Shown in pieces: positions 9,324 to 19,045 of a stretch of DNA of 64,000 bases. Source of the stretch: Acinetobacter sp. ANC 3832 (GTDB lineage: Bacteria > Pseudomonadota > Gammaproteobacteria > Pseudomonadales > Moraxellaceae); contig NZ_NEGJ01000001.1 of the NCBI RefSeq assembly GCF_002135415.1, positions 124,001-188,000 of the forward strand. Reading direction: 5' to 3'. Positions within the stretch are counted from its first letter, which is position 1; the number at the start of each line of letters is the position of its first letter. The notes below the pieces were generated by a model. It worked only from the letters and a program-made list of their open reading frames with translations. It was not told the origin of the DNA and made no database searches. Made by a program: the position numbers and the translations under genes.

Positions 9324-10115
9324 TTAACGAGATAAACGGAATTCTGCTTTTCCGTTCACAGTATATGGAGACAATGAAATCTGTTCGTTATTCAAACTCA
9401 ATGACACAGCTGTTGCATCATCAAGACGAATTTGAAATGGTGTTTGACCATGAACAGTTAATGTCGCAGCTTGACGACCAGTCGCTAAAACTTTACCTGT
9501 CGAATCTACAATATGTACTGCTGTCGGATGGCTAAAATTCAATACCATCTCATCACCAGAACTTGCAGTTGTACCATTATTTAATGATAAAACTTCAACT
9601 TGTGATTCTTGAGGCTTAGATTCAGCATCATCATTTTTGTTTGCTGACCATTTTTGGATGCCTGCGATCAATGCCCAAATCACAGCGATCACCACTAAAG
9701 TAATCACACTACGCTTTAGCCATTTTTTATTGCGATCACTCTTTGAACCTGGCAATTTCCCCATAATTTTAATTGGAGAATTATTTAAGGCATGATTCGG
9801 CAATAAGCCCGTATCATTTTCATAGATTTCATCAAAACGTTGAATAATGGCAGTTGCATCAACTTTTAAATATTTCGCATATAAACGATAGTAACCTTTA
9901 ATAAAGGTCGCTTCAGGCAATGCCTTATATTCATCTTGCTCTAAAGCCTGTAATGTTTTTACAGGGATATTTAGATCAGCAGCAACATCCTTAATATCAC
10001 GAACTTGTGATACACGGGTTTGGCGTAAATACTCACCTGGACGCTGAACATTTCCTAAACCATTAGGTACTGCATTTGAACCAGTAGGTTGTTGTGAATT
10101 AGGATTTACTTCCAT
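9324..10115 (-). CDS. rodZ: RodZ-like cytoskeletal membrane protein
   Basis: A 263-residue bitopic protein. Residues about 25-95 form an HTH_25 helix-turn-helix ([20 protein letters not shown]), followed by a basic stretch and one membrane segment near 134-153 ([19 protein letters not shown]). A periplasmic RodZ C-terminal (DUF4115-like) domain ends in FRLSR. In E. coli RodZ links MreB to the elongasome and cell-shape control. Its start overlaps the end of pilF by 10 bases, so they are translationally coupled. The Asn/Pro-rich first 24 residues are low in conservation and the exact start is less sure. Confidence 0.9.
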   Translation of the reverse strand: MEVNPNSQQPTGSNAVPNGLGNVQRPGEYLRQTRVSQVRDIKDVAADLNIPVKTLQALEQDEYKALPEATFIKGYYRLYAKYLKVDATAIIQRFDEIYENDTGLLPNHALNNSPIKIMGKLPGSKSDRNKKWLKRSVITLVVIAVIWALIAGIQKWSANKNDDAESKPQESQVEVLSLNNGTTASSGDEMVLNFSHPTAVHIVDSTGKVLATGRQAATLTVHGQTPFQIRLDDATAVSLSLNNEQISLSPYTVNGKAEFRLSR

Positions 10116-10912
10116 ACGGCCTCAGTACTGTACTGTAATTGCAAATAACGTTGATATTCTTGACTTTCAGGGAACAATGCTCGAAGTTGGTTGACCAATA
10201 CTTGCATCCCCATATTATCACCATTGGCACGCGCAACACGAATGCCAATCCAAAGCGCTCTTGCGCCTTGATTCTTTTGACCAACCACACGAACATATTG
10301 TTCATAAAGTTGACTTGCAGCAGGAAAATTTTGCTGTAAATAAAAAATTTCAGACAACTCTATCATTGAAATGATTGAATCGCGATTGACTTGCAACGCT
10401 TGTTTGAATGTTTTCTCAGCATTCGGCACATCGCCAATTTTTAGATAAATACGACCTAAATTTTCCAACGCACGATAACGCTGATCATAACCCAATGTTG
10501 CACCAGCAATACTGAATTGTTCAATCGCTTCATTGTAACGTTCAAGTTGATATAAGTACGTACCATAATTATTACGAGCTTGTGCATTTTTAGGGTCTTT
10601 GGAAATTGCGCGCTTAAAATAAGCATCCGCTTTTTCCATATTCAGCTTACTGCCTTCTCGTTGCAGTAAAACTCCCATCATCATATTTGCGGTTGAATCA
10701 CGAGGTTCAACCTCTAAAGCTTGATCTAAAGCGCGTTTAGCGGCATCTAAATCACCTGAACGAATATATTCAGCCGCTAACTGGGTGCGTACTTTTGCTG
10801 CTTTTTCAGGATCTTTTTTTGTAATTGTGCCACCAGTCTGTGTCGTCTGGCAGGCTTGTAAAAGCAAAGCTGAGAAACCTATCGCTATTACTAGGATCAT
10901 TTTTTGATACAT
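10106..10912 (-). CDS. pilF: type IV pilus biogenesis lipoprotein PilF (PilW), TPR protein
   Basis: A lipoprotein pilotin for the type IV pilus secretin, made mostly of TPR repeats (for example AQARNNYGTYLYQLERYNEA and ALENLGRIYLKIGDVPNAEK). The signal ends in the lipobox LLLQAC. The frame extends 12 bases upstream to a TTG, but the ATG at 10912, preceded by GAGAA, gives the compact lipoprotein signal MYQKMILVIAIGFSALL and is preferred, for 268 residues. It sits between rlmN and rodZ, the usual place in Pseudomonas and Acinetobacter. It should be needed for twitching and natural transformation. Confidence 0.92.
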   Translation of the reverse strand: MYQKMILVIAIGFSALLLQACQTTQTGGTITKKDPEKAAKVRTQLAAEYIRSGDLDAAKRALDQALEVEPRDSTANMMMGVLLQREGSKLNMEKADAYFKRAISKDPKNAQARNNYGTYLYQLERYNEAIEQFSIAGATLGYDQRYRALENLGRIYLKIGDVPNAEKTFKQALQVNRDSIISMIELSEIFYLQQNFPAASQLYEQYVRVVGQKNQGARALWIGIRVARANGDNMGMQVLVNQLRALFPESQEYQRYLQLQYSTEAVWK

Positions 10913-10955
10913 AGGTTTTCTCAAAGCTTGCCCCCTATAATTTTAAAAATCGTTA

Positions 10956-12191
10956 TTAACCCTGTGAACGCATAATCACATGCTGTTCTTCAACTTTCTT
11001 TTTCCATTGTTCAGCACGACGTGTACGGTCAGCCACTTGTCCAACCAATTGACCACAAGCAGCATCAATATCATCACCACGTGTCTGACGAATCGTACAC
11101 ACAAATCCTGCATCAGACAAAGTTTTTTGGAAAGAAATAATTCGGTTTCGGCTTGAACGCGCATATGGCGCATGTGGAAATGGGTTAAATGGAATTAAAT
11201 TAATTTTACTGGGTAAGTTTTTCAACAACTTAATCATTTGTTGTGCATGTTCAGGGTGGTCATTCACACCATCTAACATCACATATTCAATGGTCACATG
11301 CTTACGTGAGCTTTCATTACCATCTTTGGTAATATAACGCTGACATGCTGCAATCAATTGCGCCAATGGATATTTTTTATTAATAGGAACAAGTTCGTTA
11401 CGTAACGCATCATTCGGTGCATGTAGAGAAATTGCCAAGGCAACATCAATATCTTTCACCAACTGATCAATTTTTGGTACAACACCAGATGTTGACAAGG
11501 TCACACGACGCTTAGACATGCCATAAGCAAAATCATCAAGCATGATCCGCATTGAACTCAATACAGCATCATAGTTCAATAAAGGTTCACCCATACCCAT
11601 CATCACAACATTGGTCACCGAGCGCTCACGCTCAGCCACAGGCACTTCTTCCATATAAGAATAGTTTGCCACCCATAACTGCCCAATAATTTCATCTGGC
11701 GTTAAGTCACGTTGGAAACCTTGCTTACCTGTCGAGCAAAATGAACAGTCAAGCGCACAGCCAACTTGTGAAGAAATACATAAAGTACGACGTAATCCTG
11801 AACGATGTTCAGCAGGAATCAATACTGTCTCAACGAGAGAACCCGCACCGTCTCCGACACGGAATACCCACTTACGCGTACCATCTTTAGAATAGTTACG
11901 ATGCACAACTTCAGGGGCTTTAATTTCACAAATTTTTTCTAATTTTTCACGAAGTTTGCCTGAAATATTGCTCATTTCAGCAAATTCAGTGATAAAGAAC
12001 TGATGAATCCATTTCATCACCTGACCCGCACGGAATTTTTTTTCTCCAATTTCTTCGAAGAATTGTTCCATTTGCGGACGTGACATGCCAAGTAAATTCA
12101 CTTTCTGAACAGTTTCAGTCTGTACAGACTTTGATGATGCAGGCTGCTGTTCATCTTGCTTTGACGATGAAGCGACAACTTCAGAATTCAT
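10956..12191 (-). CDS. rlmN: dual-specificity 23S rRNA/tRNA adenine-C2 methyltransferase RlmN
   Basis: A radical-SAM methyltransferase of 411 residues that methylates A2503 of 23S rRNA and A37 of some tRNAs. The radical-SAM cluster motif CALDCSFC gives C145, C149 and C152, and the methyl-carrying cysteine is C379 in [10 protein letters not shown]. The [11 protein letters not shown] and [10 protein letters not shown] motifs are also typical. The N-terminal 30 residues (Ser/Gln/Lys-rich) are a variable extension. It follows ndk, from which it is separated by a terminator, so it may have its own promoter near 12192-12260. Confidence 0.97.
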   Translation of the reverse strand: MNSEVVASSSKQDEQQPASSKSVQTETVQKVNLLGMSRPQMEQFFEEIGEKKFRAGQVMKWIHQFFITEFAEMSNISGKLREKLEKICEIKAPEVVHRNYSKDGTRKWVFRVGDGAGSLVETVLIPAEHRSGLRRTLCISSQVGCALDCSFCSTGKQGFQRDLTPDEIIGQLWVANYSYMEEVPVAERERSVTNVVMMGMGEPLLNYDAVLSSMRIMLDDFAYGMSKRRVTLSTSGVVPKIDQLVKDIDVALAISLHAPNDALRNELVPINKKYPLAQLIAACQRYITKDGNESSRKHVTIEYVMLDGVNDHPEHAQQMIKLLKNLPSKINLIPFNPFPHAPYARSSRNRIISFQKTLSDAGFVCTIRQTRGDDIDAACGQLVGQVADRTRRAEQWKKKVEEQHVIMRSQG

Positions 12192-12261
12192 GAGTATTAC
12201 CTAAACAATGTCGGGGGATGAAGATTATGCTCAATATTTAAGCAATAAAATCTTAAAACAA

Positions 12262-12300
12262 TAAAAAAACCAGACAAGCAGTATATCACTTATCTGGTTT
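12262..12300 (-). terminator. Rho-independent terminator of ndk
   Basis: Left arm AAACCAGACAAG (12267-12278) pairs with CTTATCTGGTTT (12289-12300), one mismatch. On the minus strand the stem is followed by seven T residues. It ends the iscX-ndk transcript. A small inverted-repeat element lies between it and the ndk stop. Confidence 0.85.
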
Positions 12301-12357
12301 AGGGTCTGTTATCAATTCATAAACAAGATGTGTTTTAAATCAGAATACTAGACCCTA
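12300..12357 (-). repeat. 58-bp element bounded by perfect 8-bp inverted repeats
   Basis: TAGGGTCT at 12300-12307 is mirrored by AGACCCTA at 12350-12357. The interior (GTTATCAATTCATAAACAAG...) has no coding sense. The GGGTCTG end resembles the terminal repeats of some small insertion sequences of Acinetobacter, so it may be a degenerate MITE or a fused pair of IS ends. It lies exactly between the ndk stop and the ndk terminator. No clear target-site duplication was found, so a plain long-range hairpin is also possible. Confidence 0.4.
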
Positions 12358-12368
12358 GATACTACGAA

Positions 12369-12800
12369 TTAACGAGTACGTGGGCAAACTTCTGTTTGAG
12401 CGAAGAAGTAGTTAACTTCACGATCAGCAGACGCAACAGAGTCAGAACCGTGAGCAGCATTTTCATCAATGCTTACAGCGAAATCTGCACGGATTGTACC
12501 AGGAGCAGCTTCTTTAGGGTTTGTAGCACCCAAAATTTCACGGTGAGCAAGAACAGCGTTTTCGCCTTCAAGAACTGAAACAACAACTGGACCAGAAGTC
12601 ATGAAAGAAACGAGGTCAGCAAAGAAGCCACGTTCTTTATGTTCAGCGTAGAAACCTTCAGCTTCAGCTTGAGAAAGCTGTTTCATTTTAGTCGCAACGA
12701 TTTTAAGACCAGATTTTTCGAAACGAGAAAAAATGTCACCGATGTGGTTTTTAGCAACTGCATCAGGTTTTACGATAGATAAAGTACGTTCAATAGCCAT
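12369..12800 (-). CDS. ndk: nucleoside diphosphate kinase
   Basis: A 143-residue enzyme that equilibrates NTP pools by a phosphohistidine ping-pong mechanism. The active-site NAAHGSDS motif holds the catalytic histidine near residue 117, and the N-terminal [15 protein letters not shown] is standard. Length matches E. coli Ndk (143). A good ribosome binding site AAGGAG lies 8 bases before the ATG, with a TATAAT element upstream. It sits between iscX and rlmN as in Pseudomonas. Confidence 0.98.
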   Translation of the reverse strand: MAIERTLSIVKPDAVAKNHIGDIFSRFEKSGLKIVATKMKQLSQAEAEGFYAEHKERGFFADLVSFMTSGPVVVSVLEGENAVLAHREILGATNPKEAAPGTIRADFAVSIDENAAHGSDSVASADREVNYFFAQTEVCPRTR

Positions 12801-12840
12801 GATTGGCTCCTTAAGTCAATTTGACACGAAAATTTTGCGC

Positions 12841-12846
12841 ATTATA
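12841..12846 (-). promoter_or_regulatory. TATAAT -10 element upstream of ndk
   Basis: The minus strand reads GGTATAATGCGC about 40 bases before the ndk start, a perfect -10 hexamer. No matching -35 at 16-18 bases was found, so the call rests on the -10 and its position only. Confidence 0.45.
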
Positions 12847-12908
12847 CCGAATAATGGACAATTTTCCGCTTTTGTAATGTAAAAAAACTGGATTTTTCGA
12901 CGTGCTGA

Positions 12909-13109
12909 TTAATTCGCTTCGTCAATCCACGCCATTTGAATTGCTTCTAATAGACCTTCTGTTGATTTTGTTGGGTCATCAGCAAACTCAGGTAAAGCAC
13001 AAACCCAAGCATGTAGGTCAGTAAAACGTATCCATTGAGGATCGACATCGCTATGCGCTTCACTCAATTCAATGGCAATATCTATTGTATCCGTCCAACG
13101 TAAACCCAT
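12909..13109 (-). CDS. iscX: Fe-S cluster assembly protein IscX
   Basis: A small acidic protein of 66 residues, the same length as E. coli IscX (YfhJ), which binds IscS and iron and tunes cluster assembly. The sequence MGLRWTDTIDIAIELSEAH and the RFTDLHAWVCALPEF region are characteristic. The frame is open further upstream, but the ATG at 13109 has AGGA about 8 bases before it and gives the conserved N-terminus. In Pseudomonas iscX ends the isc operon just before ndk. Here ndk is still next door, but the upstream neighbour is a PAP2 phosphatase, so the isc genes have been separated. Confidence 0.93.
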   Translation of the reverse strand: MGLRWTDTIDIAIELSEAHSDVDPQWIRFTDLHAWVCALPEFADDPTKSTEGLLEAIQMAWIDEAN

Positions 13110-13204
13110 TAAGGTCTTCCTATACATCAAATCTAATAGATCGTTATTTTACCAAACTACGGCATCCGCAAGATACTGTTATTCGTAATCTTCACGTGCT
13201 CGAA

Positions 13205-13756
13205 TCACAACATAATATTTAAGAATGGTGCACCTAGAATAATCAAACTTGCGACTGTTGCACCAATTAGAGCACCAACAATCACATCACTTGGATAATG
13301 TAAGCCTAAAACCATACGAGATAATGCGACCAATACCGTAAATGGAAGCATCACAAATAATAAAATCGGTTGAATATATCCCAGTACAACACTCGCCATC
13401 ACTGCATGTAAAGTATGACCTGATGGAAAACTAAAATGATCCAATGGACGCTCGCCCAATACAATCACTTGATGCACCTGATAGGGTCTTGGTCGTGTCG
13501 TTTTATGTTTTAGAAATTTATAAATTGCAGTTCCAATTGAACCACCGAGCACAACATAAATAAGTTTTAAGCCGTAGATCAGACCTTTTTGCACCCAGAT
13601 CAAAAGCAACATTGCATACCAAAATGCACCATCACCTAAGCGACTAATCATTTTAAAAAATAGTGCAATACTTTGGGTATGGGACAAATGATTGAGGTAT
13701 AAACAACCTTTTAAGTCAAGATCGAGTATTTTTATTTTGGTATTTTTAAAGTTCAT
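13205..13756 (-). CDS. PAP2 superfamily membrane phosphatase
   Basis: A 183-residue integral membrane protein with all three phosphatase motifs: KHKTTRPRP (K-x6-RP), PSGH, and SRMVLGLHYPSD (SR-x5-H-x3-D). About five membrane segments are visible. The family hydrolyses lipid phosphates such as undecaprenyl pyrophosphate or phosphatidate at the membrane; the substrate cannot be told from sequence. A glycosyltransferase gene lies 44 bases upstream on the same strand, so a joint role in glycolipid or envelope synthesis is possible. Confidence 0.88.
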   Translation of the reverse strand: MNFKNTKIKILDLDLKGCLYLNHLSHTQSIALFFKMISRLGDGAFWYAMLLLIWVQKGLIYGLKLIYVVLGGSIGTAIYKFLKHKTTRPRPYQVHQVIVLGERPLDHFSFPSGHTLHAVMASVVLGYIQPILLFVMLPFTVLVALSRMVLGLHYPSDVIVGALIGATVASLIILGAPFLNIML

Positions 13757-13800
13757 TTTATTCTTCTCCTGTTTTCTTTAACAGTCGTCATTTGGTCTAG

Positions 13801-15084
13801 TCAAGTGACCATGTAAGTCTCCTGAGCCACTTGATAAAATGCTTGTTCGAGTTGCTGAACAGGATGTTTCCAGCCGATGTCCTGTACATCTTGCATGGCA
13901 CGCTGTCCCATTCGATGCAAAGTCATGTTATTTGGTAAATCTAAAATCGTTTGTATAAATTGTTCTACTTGCCCCAATGGACTTAACCAACCTGAAACTT
14001 GCTGTTTCACATGTAATTGTGCGCAGGCATAATTATAAGCAATAATGGGTAAACCACTTGCCATTGCTTCCAATACAACATTCCCAAAAGTCTCTACTTG
14101 ACTCGCAAAGACAAAAACATCAGCACTTGCATAGGCTTCTGAAAGTTCCTTCCCATTTAAACTCCCCATAAATATCACTTGATCCGCACCTTGTTTTTTC
14201 TCTAAATAAACTCGGTCTGGACCATCGCCTACAATCACCAGTTTTACTTTCTTTTGATCTTTATTTTGCAAAGCAAATGTATCTATTAACACACCTATTT
14301 CTTTTTCTGGTGAGACACGTCCAACATACAACATCACGGTTGTATCTGTATCTGCGCCCCAAAGTTTCCTTAAATGCTCAGATCGATATTGTGCTGAAAA
14401 CTTTTCGGTGTCGATTCCTCGCCCCACCACAACCAATGGACAAGTCACGCCAAATTGTCTCAGTGCCCTTTCTGTATCAACACTCGGTACACATGTTAAT
14501 TGTGTATTGTTATGGAACCAACGTAAGTATTTTTGAATAGGTTTGACTAAAAAAGCCAAATCAAAAAAACGACTAAACTCCTGAAAAGGCGAATGAAAAC
14601 CACTTGAGACTGGAATATGTTTAGACCTTGCTGCATGTAATGCGGTAAATCCCAATGGGCCTTCAGTCACGATATGTACAACATTTGGAGAAAAATCAGA
14701 AATGGCTTGTGATACTTTTAAATATTGTGGCCATCCAAATTGCATATCTGGATATTTAGGAATAGTTTGCGCTTTAATCAAGCACTCTTTATTGGGTTTA
14801 AATTCACTGCATTTATTTTTTTGTTCAGGTCGAATCAGTAAAATTTTATGACCTAGTTTTTGTAAACCTTTACACAGTTGCAATAAGGATAAAGCTACGC
14901 CATTAATTTCTGGCGCCCATGTTTCTGTGACAATGGCTATTTTTAATCTTGGGCGAACCAAATTTTGTAATAAATCTAAATATTGATTACCCAAATAATC
15001 TTTTTTTTGCTTAAAATAAAATTTAAAAATTTCTGGACAATCGTGTTGTTTATATCCTAAGGCTTCTACATGTGGGCTAATCAT
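13801..15084 (-). CDS. GT4-family glycosyltransferase
   Basis: A 427-residue GT-B glycosyltransferase. The N-terminal domain begins properly at LKIAIVTETWAPEINGVALS (about residue 47), and the C-terminal domain carries LYVGRVSPEKEIGVLIDTF, VIVGDGPDR and the nucleotide-sugar motif FVFASQVETFGNVVLEAMAS (EX7E). It resembles mannosyl- or glucosyl-transferases acting on phospholipids (PimB/MgtA-like), which is family inference. The first 46 residues, rich in aromatic and charged residues, are an unusual lead and the true start could be later, though no better start with a ribosome binding site was found. It is probably co-transcribed with the PAP2 phosphatase gene. Confidence 0.85.
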   Translation of the reverse strand: MISPHVEALGYKQHDCPEIFKFYFKQKKDYLGNQYLDLLQNLVRPRLKIAIVTETWAPEINGVALSLLQLCKGLQKLGHKILLIRPEQKNKCSEFKPNKECLIKAQTIPKYPDMQFGWPQYLKVSQAISDFSPNVVHIVTEGPLGFTALHAARSKHIPVSSGFHSPFQEFSRFFDLAFLVKPIQKYLRWFHNNTQLTCVPSVDTERALRQFGVTCPLVVVGRGIDTEKFSAQYRSEHLRKLWGADTDTTVMLYVGRVSPEKEIGVLIDTFALQNKDQKKVKLVIVGDGPDRVYLEKKQGADQVIFMGSLNGKELSEAYASADVFVFASQVETFGNVVLEAMASGLPIIAYNYACAQLHVKQQVSGWLSPLGQVEQFIQTILDLPNNMTLHRMGQRAMQDVQDIGWKHPVQQLEQAFYQVAQETYMVT

Positions 15085-15568
15085 ACAAACCCCGACCTAT
15101 TCATTTTTTCTTATTTTAAATAGGCTTTCTTACATTTTAATGTGTTTTAGATGACAGTTTTTTGACTCACCCAAAAAAAACATCATCTTGACATAAACCA
15201 CATCAAGATACTTTCCTACCTACATACGAATGGAAGGCTTACTCCCTAATGGCACTGCAATAATATATTTCGGCCCTATGTTTAATATTTGATGTTTAAC
15301 TCGACAAAGGAATATTCCACATATTTGATCGTTCACCACCAATACTTATTTTTGTCCTGAGCCTATAAATACAATTACTCATAGAACTAAAACCTTCACT
15401 GCTACTTAAATTCAAACTATCTAAAAGATCTATTATAAGGATGTATTTACATAACTGCCCAACCTATCCACCTTCGCCAAGACTAGACAGTATATTTCAC
15501 ATGTTTATGATCATAAGATACTAATATTTTGACATAAATCAAATCCGTCATCATATTTAACCCTATTA
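15085..15568. other. intergenic region, 484 bases, no gene seen
   Basis: This AT-rich stretch lies between the start of the glycosyltransferase gene and the end of the fimbrial operon, both on the minus strand. It must hold the glycosyltransferase promoter. Only short palindromes were seen: ATCTTGA/TCAAGAT at 15185-15209 and the 12-bp TTATGATCATAA at 15505-15516. No clear intrinsic terminator for the fimbrial operon and no plausible coding frame were found. Confidence 0.5.
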
Positions 15569-15985
15569 TTAAAACTCAAGACTGACATATAAATGATCTT
15601 GGTAAGTGCCTGCTGGTGTGAAAGCTGTTGGTCGTTCCAACAACTGAACCAACACGACAAATTTTTCATTCATACCTGCTGGTTGTACTAAAGGGACATT
15701 CCAACGTGAACTAGAAGCACCTGTAATATTCATTTGAGTTCTCAGCTTGTTGTTCCTTTGGTTAACCAAATAGCTTGCTCCATTCGTATTTGTTAAGTTT
15801 CGAGCATTAAATTGAATTGCATACCTCGTATCACATGAAACCGTAAAAGAGGTTGCTGCCTGACTCAAATAAGACGAACTCAATCTCAATTGATTTGATG
15901 TAAATCGATCAATCTGACATGGTTTCGCATCTACTGAAGCCATATAAAAGAATGATGCCATGATGATACAAACTTGAAGTTTCAT
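15569..15985 (-). CDS. small secreted fimbrial subunit (SCPU-like), probable tip or minor pilin
   Basis: A 138-residue exported protein with a signal peptide (about residues 1-20, ending SVDA). The mature part starts KPCQIDRFTSNQL, has a second cysteine (VSCDTRY) for the usual pilin disulfide, and ends AGTYQDHLYVSLEF. This C-terminal AGxYxD pattern matches spore-coat-U-type pilins of Csu-like archaic chaperone-usher systems (family knowledge). It starts 12 bases after the usher gene. It is short for a two-domain tip adhesin, so it is probably a single-domain minor subunit or tip. Confidence 0.72.
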   Translation of the reverse strand: MKLQVCIIMASFFYMASVDAKPCQIDRFTSNQLRLSSSYLSQAATSFTVSCDTRYAIQFNARNLTNTNGASYLVNQRNNKLRTQMNITGASSSRWNVPLVQPAGMNEKFVVLVQLLERPTAFTPAGTYQDHLYVSLEF

Positions 15986-15997
15986 ATCCTACTCCTT

Positions 15998-18298
15998 CTA
16001 TTTACAACTTATATCAACAGGCTGATTATTTTGCTCAGTCTGTTGAACCTTAACGACTAACTCAGACTTACAATCCTGATCCTCCTTTGACTTGATTGTT
16101 AAATGATATGTTTGTGGTATCAAACCATACAAAGTGACTGTGCCATCTGAAGATAAAGGATAGACATCCCCATCAATATTATTGACATAGACTTCCGAAG
16201 CAGCATCGAAGGTTTTCCCTTGAGCATTAACAGGACGAACAGTCACTTGTTTGGCATGATAAATTGGAAAATCAATTGAATAACCACGCTGATTTAAGGC
16301 TGTAATCTGCTTATTGGAATATAAAATTTTATCTTCAATAGGTAGCTGATTTTCATCAAAAGCGATGTCATATTTCACATAAGGAATAATGTCATGTACA
16401 AAGGCATAACCCTCTTTATTGGTTTTATCAACATGATTTAAGGCCCGATAAATATCAATGTCAGGATAAGAGTCAACTTTTACCAACGCAAATGCGTTAT
16501 CGACTGCTTTGGAAAAGTTGAACTTTTTATTCAACATAACAACTGCACCACGATAGTAAACTTGCGACTCTCGATAAGAATCACTTTGTTGATGACTCAA
16601 TTCCAAATCACCGACTTCAGTTTTTAAACGACCATCTACATTATATAAAATGTCGCCATTTCTCCGATTTGCACCGAAAGCATAGTCAAAACCAACTTGA
16701 TTCGTATCATTTTTAACAAATTGAACATTACTATCTTCAGCAGTCGAATGACTCATATACAAGGTTTTTTGGCTATCAAAACTATAACTTAACGATAGTG
16801 TCGCACCTGAGTCAGAACGACCTCCTGTTTCATTAAAATAATTTAAACCGAGAATCATTTTTCGTCCAATTTGACGACTAAAACCCGCACGAAATATTCG
16901 CCTATCATCTCGCTCAAAATTTTCATTTTTATAATATTTTTGTTCTGCAAAATTCAAATTAATATTTTGCAACAATGGAACACCACTTATGCCCAAATAG
17001 ACAAGATTCTCAAATTTTGGATAGCTACTTTCATTATTTAGCTCATCTCCTAAAAACTTAAAATGTTGTTCGGTATATTTACTATTTGCACCAAAGGAGA
17101 ATCGACCAATGTCTTTACTTAATGATAAACCATATGAAAAATTGGTATCATTTCGATCATCATGTGAAGCTTGAGCAACACTTTCAAATAAAAACCAATT
17201 GCTTACCGCTTGTGTCCACATTAATCCAAGGTTTTGAATATCTTGACTATATAACGCATTAATACCTAATGATGTACTATTTGATATACCTCTTCTGAAA
17301 AATGTGTTCGCAAAAAAATCACGGTAATCACTACTTTCTAAATTGTAGTTATAACGCAACTTTCCGAGGGAAACATTGTATTCATTCAAGCCTGGGCGAA
17401 GTAATTTACTGGTCACCATAATCGGAAAATTCTGAACGCTTCTGTTACCCAAAATATCTTCGACAACAATTTGAGCATTACCAGATTGTTGAATTTGCGC
17501 ACCCGTCTGTAAATTATAATCACCAGGACTGACCTTTTGATTATAAATATTGACTCCGTTAATATAGAGTTCAACTGTCGATGGCACTCGAGCACTACCT
17601 TCCAAAGAAGGTACATTCCAATAAATAAAGTTAGGTCTTTCTGTAAAATTAGTTCCCCAACTTAGCCCACCAAAACGCAATGAATTGATTAGTGGATTGT
17701 AAACCGTTGTGGTATCACCCAATGTCAGCCTTGTCATTTTTTCTGGAAATTCAAAATCAATACTGCTGTTAAGACGAATAAACTTATTTATTTCATCTTG
17801 ATTTTGATAAAGTATTGCATTTTTAAACAACCAGTAATCTTTAAAAACACCAAGTTCAGTTAAGCCACTATAGCGATTTCCAGCATCACTATTGGCATAA
17901 AATAATTCATAATTAAAAAACCCACCTAAACTGGCTTTCTCTGGCATCTGAATAGTTTGATCAAATGTATTTGAAATAAAAAAACTTGGCGGTACTGTGA
18001 CTTTTATTGCTTGTGAACCTTCATCAAAAAGCGATTGAACCTGTCCATCTGAAATAGAACAAAATTCAGGTTTCGATTGTAATATTTGAAATCGCGCAGT
18101 ATCAATTCCCTTTTCTTTTAAAATACTGCATTCAATATAAAATTGATTGTTTTGTTTAATGAGTGTGACATCCGTATTCATATCCAATTCATTAACCCAC
18201 AAATTTGCAAGAACTGGATCTACATTAGATTCACTCGCCTGAGCACTAAAGACCCAGAAAATATTAATCATGATTAATATTTTATTTTTAATAGGCAT
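15998..18298 (-). CDS. outer-membrane fimbrial usher (FimD/PapC family)
   Basis: A 766-residue usher that would form the outer-membrane pore for pilus secretion. A short signal peptide (ending about residue 22, FSAQA) is followed by an N-terminal chaperone-binding domain, a long beta-barrel with YNPLINSLRFGGLSWGTNF and ERPNFIYWNVPSLEGSARVP, a plug region, and a C-terminal domain rich in beta strands. It is shorter than type 1 pilus ushers (about 850 residues) and nearer in style to archaic Csu or alpha-type ushers; that placement is tentative. It lies 22 bases after the chaperone gene and 12 before the small subunit gene. No stop or frameshift was seen. Confidence 0.87.
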   Translation of the reverse strand: MPIKNKILIMINIFWVFSAQASESNVDPVLANLWVNELDMNTDVTLIKQNNQFYIECSILKEKGIDTARFQILQSKPEFCSISDGQVQSLFDEGSQAIKVTVPPSFFISNTFDQTIQMPEKASLGGFFNYELFYANSDAGNRYSGLTELGVFKDYWLFKNAILYQNQDEINKFIRLNSSIDFEFPEKMTRLTLGDTTTVYNPLINSLRFGGLSWGTNFTERPNFIYWNVPSLEGSARVPSTVELYINGVNIYNQKVSPGDYNLQTGAQIQQSGNAQIVVEDILGNRSVQNFPIMVTSKLLRPGLNEYNVSLGKLRYNYNLESSDYRDFFANTFFRRGISNSTSLGINALYSQDIQNLGLMWTQAVSNWFLFESVAQASHDDRNDTNFSYGLSLSKDIGRFSFGANSKYTEQHFKFLGDELNNESSYPKFENLVYLGISGVPLLQNINLNFAEQKYYKNENFERDDRRIFRAGFSRQIGRKMILGLNYFNETGGRSDSGATLSLSYSFDSQKTLYMSHSTAEDSNVQFVKNDTNQVGFDYAFGANRRNGDILYNVDGRLKTEVGDLELSHQQSDSYRESQVYYRGAVVMLNKKFNFSKAVDNAFALVKVDSYPDIDIYRALNHVDKTNKEGYAFVHDIIPYVKYDIAFDENQLPIEDKILYSNKQITALNQRGYSIDFPIYHAKQVTVRPVNAQGKTFDAASEVYVNNIDGDVYPLSSDGTVTLYGLIPQTYHLTIKSKEDQDCKSELVVKVQQTEQNNQPVDISCK

Positions 18299-18320
18299 AT
18301 AACCCCCTACAGACTACCCA

Positions 18321-19024
18321 TTAGTCTGAAATTTGGAATTCAACCACCTTGTCATCTTTATCGGTATTGACTTGGACAGCATATTTTTGAGCACTATTCA
18401 GTCGTGTATTGCCGAGATCATAGCTATAGCTCTTTTTAGCCAATAAATAATTCATTTCATTACTTTTAAAAATTTCTTTTTTTGCAGTATCAACTATTTT
18501 TAAGTTTGTAATTTGAACATGCGAATTTGCTTCATTTATAACTTTCAACTGACTTCGTGAATGTTTAAATATAAGTTTTAAATCATCTTGCTTACCGACA
18601 AAAAGGGTAAGTTGAAGTTAAATAGAAAATTAACCGAGTTATCCTTGACCACTTGTGGCATTTCTTCAAGAATAATACGCCAAGCTTTTTCTTGACCACC
18701 CTCGACAATAGATGCAATAGGGCGAGAAAAACCAATTCTAATGGTTTGTTGTTTATATGGTTTTAAGATAAAACTTTTAGGATTAATCATCACGCTATCA
18801 TCTGGAGTTAAAATATTTTTTCCAAATTCATCTTGTGTCCAGCTCAATGCCTTAACTTCAAATACTTTTTTTTCGGTTTCGTCGATAGATTCAACAGTTA
18901 ATGTCGTTGACTTTTGTTTTGCAATATCACGAATGTAAAGTTGAACTGGATTAACCGCCACACCTGCATAAGTCATACCACCCAACAACATACTTATAGT
19001 AAAAAAAGAGATTCTTTTTTTCAT
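18321..19024 (-). pseudogene. periplasmic fimbrial chaperone, disrupted by a one-base frameshift
   Basis: Two minus-strand frames together encode one PapD-like chaperone of about 233 residues. The first (18578-19024) has a signal peptide, the N-terminal Ig domain with KSFILKPYKQQTIRIGF, and runs to VNFLFNFNLP before passing into a wrong-frame SVSKMI and a stop. The second frame resumes at once as LFVGKQDDLKLIFKH and continues to 18321 through the C-terminal domain. Joining NLP to LFVGK restores the expected chaperone domain junction. The shift needs one extra C (or equivalent) in CCCTTTTT at 18600-18607. Either the gene is broken or one base was lost in sequencing this homopolymer-rich spot. 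Without the chaperone the pilus should not assemble. Confidence 0.85.
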
Positions 19025-19045
19025 TTTTCCACCCTCATATTATGA

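Noticed and set aside
18600..18607. programmed ribosomal frameshift in the chaperone gene
   Set aside because: CCCTTTTT is not a known slippery heptamer with a downstream structure seen here, and fimbrial chaperones are not known to use it; mutation or sequencing error is simpler.
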